A stretch of DNA of 58,503 bases from UBA9865 sp035647835 (GCA_035647835.1 DASRMS010000089.1:1-58503), one strand, 5' to 3'. Shown: positions 1 to 7,950, counted from the first letter of the stretch. Translations and numbers: made by a program. The notes: generated from the sequence alone by a model not told the origin.

Positions 1-2
1 AT

Positions 3-173
3 GAAAATGATTTACCATTTACTAATATAATAGGTAAAGTATATGATTCTTCAGTAAAAAATATAATAGTTCACAGTGATGGTAATGATCAAATTATAAA
101 TGTTAATTCTAATCGACTTTTTTACTATAAATCGAATGTTCCATTAAGATTTCTTAGTTTTACTACAAATTGA
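3..173 (+). CDS. C-terminal fragment of unknown protein, cut by window edge
   Basis: An open frame enters from the left edge (first full codon at base 3) and runs 56 codons to TGA at 171-173. It has no start in the window. It is rich in Asn, Ile, Val and Tyr, with alternating hydrophobic residues that suggest beta strands (for example IIGKVYDSSVKNIIVHSDG), and is clearly more AT-rich than the DNA to its right. I do not recognise the family. The composition and the debris that follows suggest acquired or decaying DNA. It could also be a chance open frame. Confidence 0.35.
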   Translation, partial: ENDLPFTNIIGKVYDSSVKNIIVHSDGNDQIINVNSNRLFYYKSNVPLRFLSFTTN

Positions 174-254
174 CTTATTCAGTAGAATTAGTCCAGCTCT
201 TTAATTATCTGTAGCCTCCTTTGGTGCTAAGTCTACTCATAGGTCTGGCTTTAA

Positions 255-356
255 TTATGCTTTTACACCCTTGGCTATGGAGATGGCACATACGAAGTCT
301 TTGCAACCTATGATGATGACGGCACCAGTGTTAAGGTAGAAATAGAACTAGCCTAA
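255..356 (+). pseudogene. C-terminal remnant of a small protein
   Basis: A 33-codon stretch ends at TAA 354-356 and encodes GYGDGTYEVFATYDDDG followed by a beta-strand-like tail. It is preceded by an in-frame stop at 252-254 and has no start codon or ribosome site. The composition looks like real protein (a beta-sandwich end), and a good terminator hairpin follows at once. It is probably the last part of a gene whose front has been lost. Family unknown. Confidence 0.35.
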
Positions 357-358
357 AA

Positions 359-402
359 AGCAAAAGCTCTAGCTAGAACAAGCACCTAGTTAGAGCTTTT
401 TG
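359..402 (+). terminator. Intrinsic terminator
   Basis: A hairpin of about 13 bp with one G-T wobble (AAGCTCTAGCTAG against CTAGTTAGAGCTT) is followed by a T-run. It closes the remnant ending at 356. Confidence 0.65.
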
Positions 403-410
403 TTATGCGG

Positions 411-451
411 TTTTCCTGACTTCTTGCCTTCTACCTGCTACAATTAAGATA
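411..451 (+). repeat. Duplicated promoter-like module, copy A
   Basis: Begins TTTTCCTGAC and ends TGCTACAATTAAGATA, the same two blocks at the same 25-base offset as at 1395-1435, while the middle 15 bases differ. TACAAT (439-444) resembles a -10 box and CCTGAC (415-420), 18 bases upstream, a weak -35. It lies just after a terminator and before the RBS and start codon of the broken gene at 489. Confidence 0.5.
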
Positions 452-488
452 CAGCAATTACAAAGAAGAACCCGGAAGGAGAACCGCC

Positions 489-881
489 ATGAGAAATATT
501 TATCTGCTGTATTCATGTAACGAATGGAAAAGCTGGGATAGTATACGTTTAATTATGGCGACAACTTTTGAGACACTCCCTTACCTCCTACCCTATCGAG
601 CAATCTGATATGATATCCACGAATCTGTCAACACCTCGGCCTGTTTCTTCTCCGTCTCTATTGCCAACTTGCTTTCTCCTCTCGAAGTCAACGAGATATA
701 CTTCCTTACTAATCATCTCTCGGCTCTTCGATTTCGAACCCACCCTTAAGAATGAACTCCTGAAGCAAATTGTGTACTTTAATGGTGATCTAAGATGCGC
801 TATACATGCAGCGTATTAGGCCGAGAAGTCTATCTGTTCTATAACGGTTTTCGCTGGTTTATGGCACGGCGGCAGGTGTAA
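489..881 (+). pseudogene. Frameshifted small gene of unknown function
   Basis: A good ribosome site (GGAAGGAG) precedes ATG 489, which opens a frame beginning MRNIYLLYSCNEWKSW and running to a stop at 606-608. A plausible middle part (KNELLKQIVYFNGD, about 748-789) is in another frame. The end (GREVYLFYNGFRWFMARRQV, stop 879-881) is back in the first frame. A terminator follows directly. Promoter, SD, start, stop and terminator all survive, so this was probably one gene of about 130 codons now broken by at least two frameshifts. I recall similar CNEWKS-type small proteins in clostridia but cannot name a family. Confidence 0.4.
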
Positions 882-882
882 G

Positions 883-916
883 ACAAGCTTTGGTCTCTAA
901 CCAGAGCTTGTTTTTG
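883..916 (+). terminator. Intrinsic terminator
   Basis: The stem ACAAGCTTTGGT / ACCAGAGCTTGT is followed by TTTTT, two bases after the stop codon of the broken gene at 489-881. Confidence 0.65.
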
Positions 917-917
917 T

Positions 918-1346
918 TTATTCATCACACTGGTTTTCTACAATTTCTTGGGGATCTAACCATAGAGCATCAGGCTTTGCAATAACTCGTGCGTTTTGAT
1001 AAGCGGCATCAAGCGGCAGAATCGTTTCCGGTGTATAGATATTCTTTTCTAAATCTAATACTAGTGCCAGGTCGGGCGATTTCGTAAATTCACCGCCAAG
1101 GTATAACGGCAGCAGAAACTGAATTTTATCACGTTGAGGCCGATACTGGGGTATTACTAGCTTATAATTTCTTTCGGCCATCGCGATACCATAATCGATT
1201 GCGCTATCCAGTAATCTTGCTAGTGAGGTAACATCAAAATGTTCGAATTGTTCAGGAAACCTTTCTAGGCGCTCTATAATTATATGTTCAAACTTGATCA
1301 AAGTTACTTGACAGTAACAGGTATAAAGGTGAATTAATATACACAA
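918..1346 (-). pseudogene. DUF3825 C-terminal fragment
   Basis: The last ~70 residues match the conserved end of DUF3825 proteins: IQFLLPLYL, then DLALVLDLEKN, TILPLDAAYQNARVIAKPD and a final WLD. Family members are normally well over 200 residues; only about 130 remain. The open frame begins at a TTG with no ribosome site, immediately against the hairpin at 1346-1388, so the front half has been lost at that junction. DUF3825 proteins can carry an OST-HTH/LOTUS domain; none is visible here. Function unknown; almost certainly not a working full-length gene. Confidence 0.6.
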
Positions 1347-1388
1347 AAAGCAAGTTCTAACCTGTTGTTCGGTTAAAACTTGCTTTTT
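1346..1388. terminator. Terminator hairpin
   Basis: An imperfect inverted repeat (GCAAGTTCTAACC against GGTTAAAACTTGC) has A-runs before and T-runs after, so it could terminate on either strand. It abuts the truncated DUF3825 fragment and precedes repeat copy B, the same order as the terminator and copy A at 359-451. Confidence 0.6.
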
Positions 1389-1394
1389 GTGCGC

Positions 1395-1435
1395 TTTTCC
1401 TGACCCTCTCCCCCCTTCTTGCTACAATTAAGATA
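1395..1435 (+). repeat. Duplicated promoter-like module, copy B
   Basis: Second copy of the block at 411-451 with identical ends and identical internal spacing. A GGGAGG-like ribosome site follows at about 1444-1449, but no start-to-stop gene survives; a short in-frame tail (YIDDNQWDKK, stop 1532-1534) hints at another lost small gene. From 1436 to 1624 I see no intact gene, only an inverted repeat at 1579-1612. Confidence 0.45.
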
Positions 1436-1578
1436 GAAACAAAGGGAGGAAAAAAAAAGCGTTGTCGTGTTGACTCGGCACAGTAGCGCTTATTGATCCC
1501 TGCTACATTGACGACAATCAATGGGATAAAAAGTAATTGATAATTCTACGCTGGCTGTCTCAAGGGGTGGGAAGTTAT

Positions 1579-1612
1579 CTATTGCCTCCCACACTGCTTG
1601 AGCAGGCAATAG
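1579..1612 (-). other. Inverted repeat after the traX-like gene
   Basis: CTATTGCCT and AGGCAATAG are separated by 16 bases, just downstream of the minus-strand gene ending at 1625. No clear T-run follows on the minus strand, so a termination role is uncertain. Confidence 0.35.
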
Positions 1613-1624
1613 GGTAATTTTTTA

Positions 1625-2197
1625 CTAGTGCAGCAAAAAATACAAAACCAATAAATGACCAGGATAAAAGCCATACGCCAGCCAAGTAGGCAGAATCTTC
1701 TTATCCCTGATCTTAAAAAGGGGATAGGCTAAAAGAGCAAATCCCTGAAAGCCAGAAAAGATGTTCACTGCAAAATATATGATGGTGTACTTTATGTCCT
1801 GCAAGTCAATCTTATCTACAAGAAAAACCGTTAGTGGACCATAATACCCGTACTCAAAGGAGAACATGACTGTTAGCGCAAATAGGCCGGCAGCCGCAAG
1901 ATAAATCTTGTTATCAAGAGCTATAAGCATCAACAGAGAGACAAACAGCGTAAACAATATATTGAGATCAGTAGTATCAAAAAACAGCATATAAGGAACT
2001 TGCGAGAGAATCGCCAGCACAAGCAGCCTAGTGAGATATTTTTTTATACTTCTGGTCCTCCTTCTCCCCCTGGCCAGTTCTAGTGCAAACAAAGGGAAAG
2101 CAATGCGCCCAATGAGGCGTAGAATCGCCATCTCAGGGAAAAAGGCAAAACCTATATGATCTATGAGCATCGTTGTGATTGCTATCAGTTTAATCAT
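1625..2197 (-). CDS. TraX-family membrane protein
   Basis: 190 residues. The N-terminus MIKLIAITTMLIDHIGFAFF, then LRLIGRIAFPLFA and a C-terminal YGFYPGHLLVLYFLL, is the TraX signature (named for the F-plasmid pilin acetylase; chromosomal Bacillota members are widespread and uncharacterised). Hydrophobic segments throughout suggest several membrane helices. It is a little shorter than typical members of about 220-250 residues. The start was set at the ATG at 2195-2197, which has AGGA five bases upstream; a GTG four codons earlier lies inside that ribosome site. No operon partner. Confidence 0.8.
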   Translation of the reverse strand: MIKLIAITTMLIDHIGFAFFPEMAILRLIGRIAFPLFALELARGRRRTRSIKKYLTRLLVLAILSQVPYMLFFDTTDLNILFTLFVSLLMLIALDNKIYLAAAGLFALTVMFSFEYGYYGPLTVFLVDKIDLQDIKYTIIYFAVNIFSGFQGFALLAYPLFKIRDKKILPTWLAYGFYPGHLLVLYFLLH

Positions 2198-2416
2198 AGC
2201 TTTCCTCACTAATTCTAATTATTCACTGGTATTTACTATTTGTGGTATAAGCGAAATTTGTTTCAGAGTAGTTTTGGATGATTCAATCTTTAAGACATCG
2301 CATAATGGCCATGCAGATTGTAGCCGCATTTATAAGTTATGTTCATCAACTTAACAATAAATTAAACAAGAAGTCATCTCCTTGGAAATCATTGTTATAT
2401 AAAGAGTGGGATACTA

Positions 2417-3277
2417 CTACTTCTGTAGTTCCTTCACGACGAGGGAAGCCAAACGACTAATCGTTCTGGCTGCGGCACGCCGTGCGAGGGCGTTGGCTAT
2501 TGCCAGGCGACAGGGTGGAATTGTTACCATGATTGTCAAAGCCACCGGGGGGCGGCTGGGAAAATAAATCAAAGCCATGTCTCCAACCATATGATCAACA
2601 GTTCCCACTTTATTGGCCACCAAAACGCTGTTGCTTTTCAAATAGCGACCAATTCGGTTTTTGTTTTCAGTGTGGAGCATCATCGAAACAGCCAGATCCT
2701 TCAATTTTTCACCACAAACCTCTCTGTTTTCTAGCGCAATTAACAGCTCGGTCAGCTCACGTGCAGTAGAGGAGTTGGGGGGTAATGGAGAATCCAAGGC
2801 ATACATTTTTCTGGTGCCACGAGTCTGCGACAGGCCCAGGCGCGTGGTCATCGCGGCCACAGCTTGGGGACCGACTAAATCAAGCACGATATTAGCGGCG
2901 ACATTGTCGCTGGCGCTGATCATCATCTTCAGCAGCTCTTCTACTGTATAGATACCTCCCGCTTCGGTAAACTGCAGGCTGCCAGCGCCAGTTACCTTTG
3001 TACTTCCTGCATATTTATCCTGCTCACTAAAGGTATAACTGTCGTTAAGCGCTAATACACCTTGCTCTACCTGGTCTAAGACGGTTAGAAGATAAAGGAT
3101 TTTTATTAAGCTGGCGGGATAGAGTCTGTTGTCTGCATCCTTTTCTATCCACTGCTTTGTCAGGAAATCATATAAACAGAGGCTGGTCTGGAGGCCTCTG
3201 TTTTTTGCTTTTCTTGCTAGCAGCATGTTAAGTTTATTAAAATTTTGTCTAGCTTTGTCCAGTTCTTCGTGCTTCAC
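2417..3277 (-). CDS. Class A beta-lactamase-like serine hydrolase, no signal peptide
   Basis: 286 residues from a GTG start at 3275-3277, preceded by AAAAGGAG. It shows the penicillin-binding fold motifs in order: SLIK (SxxK, nucleophile), SDN, and KVG in place of the usual KTG, followed by a typical strand (GDMALIYF). Class A enzymes are exported, but here the N-terminus is charged and helical (MKHEELDKARQNFNKL), with no signal peptide or lipobox. A 25-residue in-frame upstream extension is basic and also not a signal. It may be a cytosolic peptidase or esterase of this fold rather than a resistance enzyme. Confidence 0.75.
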   Translation of the reverse strand: MKHEELDKARQNFNKLNMLLARKAKNRGLQTSLCLYDFLTKQWIEKDADNRLYPASLIKILYLLTVLDQVEQGVLALNDSYTFSEQDKYAGSTKVTGAGSLQFTEAGGIYTVEELLKMMISASDNVAANIVLDLVGPQAVAAMTTRLGLSQTRGTRKMYALDSPLPPNSSTARELTELLIALENREVCGEKLKDLAVSMMLHTENKNRIGRYLKSNSVLVANKVGTVDHMVGDMALIYFPSRPPVALTIMVTIPPCRLAIANALARRAAARTISRLASLVVKELQK

Positions 3278-3418
3278 AACTTTTCTCCTTTTGAGGATAG
3301 TTACCCTTAACTCTATTGTAATCGATTTTTCCCTTTTTCTGCAAGACCGCACCTTCTACTACCGTAAATACAAGCAGTAGGTTGTCAGATAATAGCAGGC
3401 GGTGCATTTGGGGGTAAG

Positions 3419-3445
3419 AAAAAAAGGACCATCATGGTCCTTTTG
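3419..3445 (-). terminator. Terminator after tRNA-Ser(GCT)
   Basis: AAAAGGACCA-TCA-TGGTCCTTTT, a 10-bp stem with a three-base loop and a T-run on the minus strand. It ends the tRNA transcript. Confidence 0.8.
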
Positions 3446-3454
3446 GTTTTAGTA

Positions 3455-3550
3455 TGGCGGAGAGACAGGGATTCGAACCCTGGAAGCGGGTTTTAGTCCC
3501 GCTTAATCGCTTAGCAGGCGACCGCCTTCGACCGACTCGGCCATCTCTCC
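3455..3550 (-). tRNA. tRNA-Ser (anticodon GCT)
   Basis: The minus strand folds as a long-variable-arm tRNA starting GGAGAGATGGCCGAG and ending with encoded CCA. The anticodon loop CTGCTAA gives anticodon GCT (AGC/AGU codons). The long arm is typical of tRNA-Ser. It sits 35 bases downstream of the second tRNA-Ser and probably shares its transcript. Confidence 0.93.
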
Positions 3551-3585
3551 GTGTGTTATTAACTTAACTCCGCCAGCTTAATAAA

Positions 3586-3672
3586 TGGCGGAGGGGGTGG
3601 GATTCGAACCCACGGCTCTTTCGAGTCACTGGTTTTCAAGACCAGCTCCTTAAACCGCTCGGACACCCCTCC
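3586..3672 (-). tRNA. tRNA-Ser (anticodon TGA)
   Basis: The minus strand starts GGAGGGGTGTCCGAG. The stem CTGGT/ACCAG encloses loop CTTGAAA, giving anticodon TGA, followed by a long variable arm, a GGTTCGAATCC T-arm and an encoded CCA. It lies just downstream of serS, so seryl-tRNA synthetase and two of its substrates are neighbours. Confidence 0.93.
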
Positions 3673-3732
3673 CGGGCGCATAAATTAGTATAACATAGGC
3701 CTATATGGATGTCAACAACAGGTGAGCTGTTG

Positions 3733-5013
3733 TTATTTACCAATATAACCGCTCTTTATCTGGGGCAGATAGGGGCATAAAGCTTCCGGGATTGCAACAG
3801 TACCGTCTGCTTGCTGGTAATTCTCCAAAATAGCTGCCACTGTTCTACCAATGGCTACCCCAGAGCCATTTAAAGTGTGGACAAACTCAGCTTTACCGCC
3901 TTGCAGGCGGCGGAAACGAATACCAGCACGACGAGCTTGAAAGTCACCAAAATTGCTGCAGGAAGAGATCTCACGGTAGGTATTATAGGACGGCAGCCAG
4001 ACTTCCAAGTCATATTTTTTAGCCGCCGCAAAACCGAGATCTGCGGTACACATGAGGACGGTTCGATACGGCAGGCCTAAACGCTTTAAGACTTCCTCTG
4101 CATTGACTGTCAACTTCTCCAGTTCAGTCATGGATTCTTCAGGACGCACAAATTTTACTAATTCTACTTTATTAAATTGGTGCTGACGGATTAAGCCACG
4201 TGTGTCACGGCCATGGGCACCAGCTTCGGCGCGAAAGCAGGCACTGTAAGCTACATAGCAGCGCGGCAGCTCTGCTGCTGTAAAAATCTCATCACGATGC
4301 AAGTTAGTGACTGGTACTTCTGCAGTAGGAATTAAAAAATAATCGGTATCTGCTACTCGGAAAGCTTCTTCTTCAAATTTAGGCAGCTGCCCTGTGCCTA
4401 CCATACTGTCACGGTGCACCATAAAGGGGGGAAATATTTCCGTATAACCATGTTCTCCTGTATGCAAATCTAGCATAAAGTTAACCAAAGCACGCTCAAG
4501 CTGTGCTCCCCAGCCTTTGTAAAAAGCAAAGCGGGCACCTGTCACTTTCCCGGCACGTTCAAAATCAATAATATCTAAATTAGTGGCAATATCCCAGTGT
4601 GGCTGCGCTGTAAAATTAAAGTTAGGCACATCACCTACATGGCGTATTGGTATATTATCATCCTCACTCTGTCCCACAGGAACAGAAGCGTCAGGGATAT
4701 TGGGCAAGGTTAACAGAATTTCGTGTAAATCCTTTTCTGCTTCTCTGGTTTGGGAATCCAATTCTTTAATGCGCTGCGCTACGCCACGCATCTCTTCAAT
4801 CACCGTACTAGCATCCTCTTTAGCCTTTTTCATGCGAGCTACTTCAGCTGAAACAAGATTACGCTTATTTTTTAATTGTTCTACCTCTTGGAGTAAGTCA
4901 CGGCGTCTGCCATCAACTTCATTAAAGCGGTCAATCGCAGCTGTTTCTCCCTTATCATGCAACGCCTGGCGGACAATATCCAAGTTATCACGCACAAATT
5001 TTAAATCAAGCAC
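3733..5013 (-). CDS. serS: Seryl-tRNA synthetase
   Basis: 426 residues, the usual length. It charges tRNA-Ser in the cytosol. The N-terminal coiled-coil arm (about residues 30-100, rich in Glu/Lys/Arg) is followed by class II motif 2 (FRAEAGAHGRDTRGL) and motif 3 (GSGVAIGRTVAAILEN). The start is a GTG at 5011-5013 with GGGAGG eight bases upstream, giving MLDLKFVRDN, the standard N-terminus; the longer frame begins inside the leader. A T-box leader upstream indicates induction by uncharged tRNA-Ser. Confidence 0.97.
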   Translation of the reverse strand: MLDLKFVRDNLDIVRQALHDKGETAAIDRFNEVDGRRRDLLQEVEQLKNKRNLVSAEVARMKKAKEDASTVIEEMRGVAQRIKELDSQTREAEKDLHEILLTLPNIPDASVPVGQSEDDNIPIRHVGDVPNFNFTAQPHWDIATNLDIIDFERAGKVTGARFAFYKGWGAQLERALVNFMLDLHTGEHGYTEIFPPFMVHRDSMVGTGQLPKFEEEAFRVADTDYFLIPTAEVPVTNLHRDEIFTAAELPRCYVAYSACFRAEAGAHGRDTRGLIRQHQFNKVELVKFVRPEESMTELEKLTVNAEEVLKRLGLPYRTVLMCTADLGFAAAKKYDLEVWLPSYNTYREISSCSNFGDFQARRAGIRFRRLQGGKAEFVHTLNGSGVAIGRTVAAILENYQQADGTVAIPEALCPYLPQIKSGYIGK

Positions 5014-5084
5014 TTTGTCATCCTCCCTTTTCAAAGTGTTTATGTAATAAAAAAGCTTACGCTTTCAACTTCCAGAGGGCGTTA

Positions 5085-5322
5085 AAAATAAAAAAACCCA
5101 CCCCCCAACAGGGACGAGTTGCTTCGCGGTACCACCCTGGTTGACCAAATAATTTGGCCCCCTCTATGCGTAACGTGCAAAACGGAATAGATTACTGTGA
5201 GTTCATCTATTCACCTCCGGGCCGGAATTCACCCGCCGTCTTACCGGTTCCCAGCACCTCCGGCTCTCTGTAAAGGACGGTAATGGCTACTTTTGCCCTT
5301 CCTTGGTTTTATTCCTTTAGTA
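5085..5322 (-). promoter_or_regulatory. T-box leader of serS (Ser)
   Basis: The conserved T-box sequence AGGGTGGTACCGCG is on the minus strand at 5138-5125. Upstream lie the stem I features AGAGAGCCGG, GCTGGGAACCGGT and the specifier region (GAATTCC, where TCC at 5226-5224 would be a Ser codon). A G-rich half-stem and a T-run at about 5090 form the attenuator. The leader reads tRNA-Ser charging and controls serS. The specifier is assigned by alignment to the general pattern and is less certain than the T-box itself. Confidence 0.9.
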
Positions 5323-5327
5323 TTCAT

Positions 5328-5356
5328 AGTATACCCTTCTCACTATAATAATGCAA
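5328..5356 (-). promoter_or_regulatory. Promoter of the serS T-box transcript
   Basis: On the minus strand, TTGCAT (5356-5351), a 17-base spacer and TATACT (5333-5328). This is a good sigma-A match just upstream of the T-box leader. Confidence 0.7.
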
Positions 5357-5449
5357 GTATATTATGCCGTGTGGTATACTAAAAATACCATGTTCTCTGT
5401 AATGTTTAGTGGGTATAATTTTCTTAATAAATAAGCTCAATGATGGGAT

Positions 5450-6022
5450 GTGAAATTTTTGCAAGCATTCTTAATCGCCTTTGCCGCAACTTTGTTAGCC
5501 GAAATGGGTGACAAAACACAACTAGTTACACTGACTCTATCAACTCGATATCCCCCCTTACGGGTGCTGGCCGGTTCTTTAAGCGCCTTAGCCGCCATTA
5601 CGGGGCTTGCTGTGCTCTTAGGGGAATATTTGGCTCAACTCTTTCCAGAAATGGTCACGATGCTCGCTAGTGGTCTTTTCTTTATTGTTGTTGGTATCTT
5701 CTTGCTGCTGAAAAAAGAAGAGAAAGAAGATGCTGATGTGCGCACCTCCGGTCGTGGTATTACTTTACAAACCTTCTTTTTAGTTTTTTTAGCGGAACTA
5801 GGTGACAAAACACAACTTACTGCAATTGCCTTGACAGCAGCTTACGGCTCACCTTTAGCCGTGTTCCTGGGCGCCATGGCCGGGCAGACTGTTAATCATA
5901 GTCTGGCAGCCTACCTCGGAGCACGTTTTCTCTCCCGCTTACCTGCACGGACCATTAAAATAGGCAGTGCTTTACTCTTTATTATCTTTGGCCTCATCTT
6001 TTTGTATACTGCTTTACGCTAA
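5450..6022 (+). CDS. GDT1/TMEM165 (UPF0016) family cation transporter
   Basis: 190 residues and about six membrane helices in two homologous halves. Each half carries the family E-x-G-D-K-T signature: LLAEMGDKTQLVTL near residue 17 and FLAELGDKTQLTAI near residue 115, split by a charged loop (KKEEKEDADVRTSGR). Family members move Mn2+ or Ca2+. The GTG start has only a weak GGGAT ahead; a possible -10 (TATAAT, 5414-5419) lies upstream. It is one of the few plus-strand genes on the left arm and stands alone with its own terminator. I see no manganese riboswitch upstream. Confidence 0.85.
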   Translation: MKFLQAFLIAFAATLLAEMGDKTQLVTLTLSTRYPPLRVLAGSLSALAAITGLAVLLGEYLAQLFPEMVTMLASGLFFIVVGIFLLLKKEEKEDADVRTSGRGITLQTFFLVFLAELGDKTQLTAIALTAAYGSPLAVFLGAMAGQTVNHSLAAYLGARFLSRLPARTIKIGSALLFIIFGLIFLYTALR

Positions 6023-6088
6023 TTAGAAGAATTGATTACTCTGAGGCCACTTAGCGCCTGGGAAAGAGAAATTAATTTGCCAGGAAAA

Positions 6089-6120
6089 TAAAAGCTCAAC
6101 CATTGCGGTTGAGCTTTTGT
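6089..6120 (+). terminator. Terminator between the GDT1 gene and argS
   Basis: AAAAGCTCAACC / GGTTGAGCTTTT hairpin with a short loop, A-rich before and T-rich after, between two convergent genes, so it may work both ways. Confidence 0.8.
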
Positions 6121-6192
6121 TTGTGACCACTAGTTCACAAGCAAGACCTGCCTGACATATTATATTTTTTTGCTGGTTTTTAGCTAAGCACG

Positions 6193-7887
6193 CTACATTT
6201 CTTCAGGGGCGGCGATACCCAATAGGTATAAGCCGTTGACTAAAACTTGACGCACCGCATCAATCAGGGCTAACCGGGCAGTACGCAGTTCTTCTTCTGC
6301 GTTTAAAACCGGGCATTGATGGTAGAAACGATTAAATTCTGCCGCTAAATCTACCACATAACGAGCAACAATGGAAGGTTTGTACGTCTTAGCCGCGCGT
6401 GTGATAGTATCAGTGAAACGTGCCAGGAGACCAATTACTGCTTGTTCTTCATCTGTTGTCAGCAAAGCCGCATCATAGTCCGCTGGCCACGCTGGTGCTT
6501 TGCGTAAGATACTGCAGATACGGGCATGCGCATACTGAACATAGGGAGCTGTTTCGCCAGAAAAATCCAGCACCTTGTCCCAATCAAACTCAATATTTTT
6601 AATACGGTCATTACTCAAGTCACCAAAGATTACAGCACCGATCCCTACCTGGCGTGCCACTTCGGCTTTATTAGCCAGACTGGGGTTCTTATCCTGAATA
6701 ATTTGGGCTGCTAATTCGGTAGCCCGCTGCAGCACCTCTTCCAGAAAAATTAGTGTACCTTGACGTGTGGACATTTTCCCGTCTTTATAGCCGATGAGAC
6801 CAAACGGGACGTGAAAACACTGCTCGGCCCAGCTATAGCCCATTTTACGCAAGACAGTAAAAAATTGTTGGAAATGGAGTGCTTGGTCTGCCCCTACCAC
6901 ATAGAGCATCTTCTCGAAATTATATTGCTGCCAACGATAAATGGCGGCACAGAGATCACGGGTAGCGTATAAAGTAGCACCATCCTGCTTACGCAGCAAA
7001 CATGGCGGCATGCCTTCTGCACTTAAGTCTACTACCAGTGCTCCCTCGGATTCACTAGATAAACCTTGCTCTGCCACTAATTTAATCGTATCATCCAACA
7101 TTTCATTATAAAAACTTTCGCCGGAATAAGAATCAAATTCTACATCTAGAATCTGATAAATACGTTTAAATTCGATTAAACTTAAAGCACGAAAACGCTG
7201 CCACAAATCTTGCGCTTGCGGCTCACCGTCTTCTAGTTTTTTAAACCAGCTACGTGCTGCTTCGTTTAATTGCGGCTCGTGTTCGGCTTCCTGGTGAAAA
7301 CGCACGTACAATTCATATAAATATGTAATCGGGTCTTTTTGCAGCTGCTTTTCATTGCCCCATTTTAAATAGGCCACAATGAGCTTGCCAAACTGAGTGC
7401 CCCAGTCGCCAAGGTGATTAATACCGATACAGCGGTAGCCTAGGGCTTCGTAAAGGCGATACAGAGAATTACCAATTACTGTAGAACGTAAGTGTCCAAC
7501 CCCAAAGGGCTTAGCAATGTTGGGCGCAGAAAAATCTATCACAATTGTTTTGCCTTGACCAGCTTGCTGGTGACCATATGCTTTTTTTTCTGATAATACT
7601 TTCTCCACCGTTAAGCAGGCCAGCTTTTGCCGGTCGCAAAAAAAGTTAAGATAGGGGCCTTTAGCTTCAATGCGCTCGAATAATGCGCTGGCGGGTAGTG
7701 CTTCAACCAGTGTAACAGCTATTTTAGGTGGAGCCTGCCGCATTGCTTTAGCTAACTTAAAACAGGGAAAAGCAAAGTCACCCATCGCAGGGTTGGGTGG
7801 CGTTTCTAAATCTTCGCTAATTTGCTGCTTATTTAGTGGCACATGAGGTGATAATAAACGAATAATTTCTTCCCGAAACGTCTGCAT
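6193..7887 (-). CDS. argS: Arginyl-tRNA synthetase
   Basis: 564 residues, normal for ArgRS. The class I HIGH-type motif is in KPFGVGHLRST, and a KMSK-type motif is present as DGKMSTRQGT. The C-terminal anticodon domain (DALRQ-like helices, YRFYHQCP-type stretch) is intact. The start is ATG 7885-7887 with GAGG ten bases ahead; the 21-codon upstream extension lies over the promoter and is not used. It stands alone, with no argCJBD neighbours. Confidence 0.96.
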   Translation of the reverse strand: MQTFREEIIRLLSPHVPLNKQQISEDLETPPNPAMGDFAFPCFKLAKAMRQAPPKIAVTLVEALPASALFERIEAKGPYLNFFCDRQKLACLTVEKVLSEKKAYGHQQAGQGKTIVIDFSAPNIAKPFGVGHLRSTVIGNSLYRLYEALGYRCIGINHLGDWGTQFGKLIVAYLKWGNEKQLQKDPITYLYELYVRFHQEAEHEPQLNEAARSWFKKLEDGEPQAQDLWQRFRALSLIEFKRIYQILDVEFDSYSGESFYNEMLDDTIKLVAEQGLSSESEGALVVDLSAEGMPPCLLRKQDGATLYATRDLCAAIYRWQQYNFEKMLYVVGADQALHFQQFFTVLRKMGYSWAEQCFHVPFGLIGYKDGKMSTRQGTLIFLEEVLQRATELAAQIIQDKNPSLANKAEVARQVGIGAVIFGDLSNDRIKNIEFDWDKVLDFSGETAPYVQYAHARICSILRKAPAWPADYDAALLTTDEEQAVIGLLARFTDTITRAAKTYKPSIVARYVVDLAAEFNRFYHQCPVLNAEEELRTARLALIDAVRQVLVNGLYLLGIAAPEEM

Positions 7888-7921
7888 CAAACAAGGACCT
7901 CTTTCTTCAATTGTTGACATT

Positions 7922-7950
7922 ATTATATCCAAAGACAGGGCAGACTGCAA
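7922..7950 (-). promoter_or_regulatory. argS promoter
   Basis: On the minus strand, TTGCAG (7950-7945), a 17-base spacer and TATAAT (7927-7922), about 35 bases before the argS start. Confidence 0.7.

Noticed and set aside
5341..5449. Manganese (yybP-ykoY) riboswitch ahead of the GDT1-family gene
   Set aside because: The short upstream region lacks the conserved paired loops of that aptamer.
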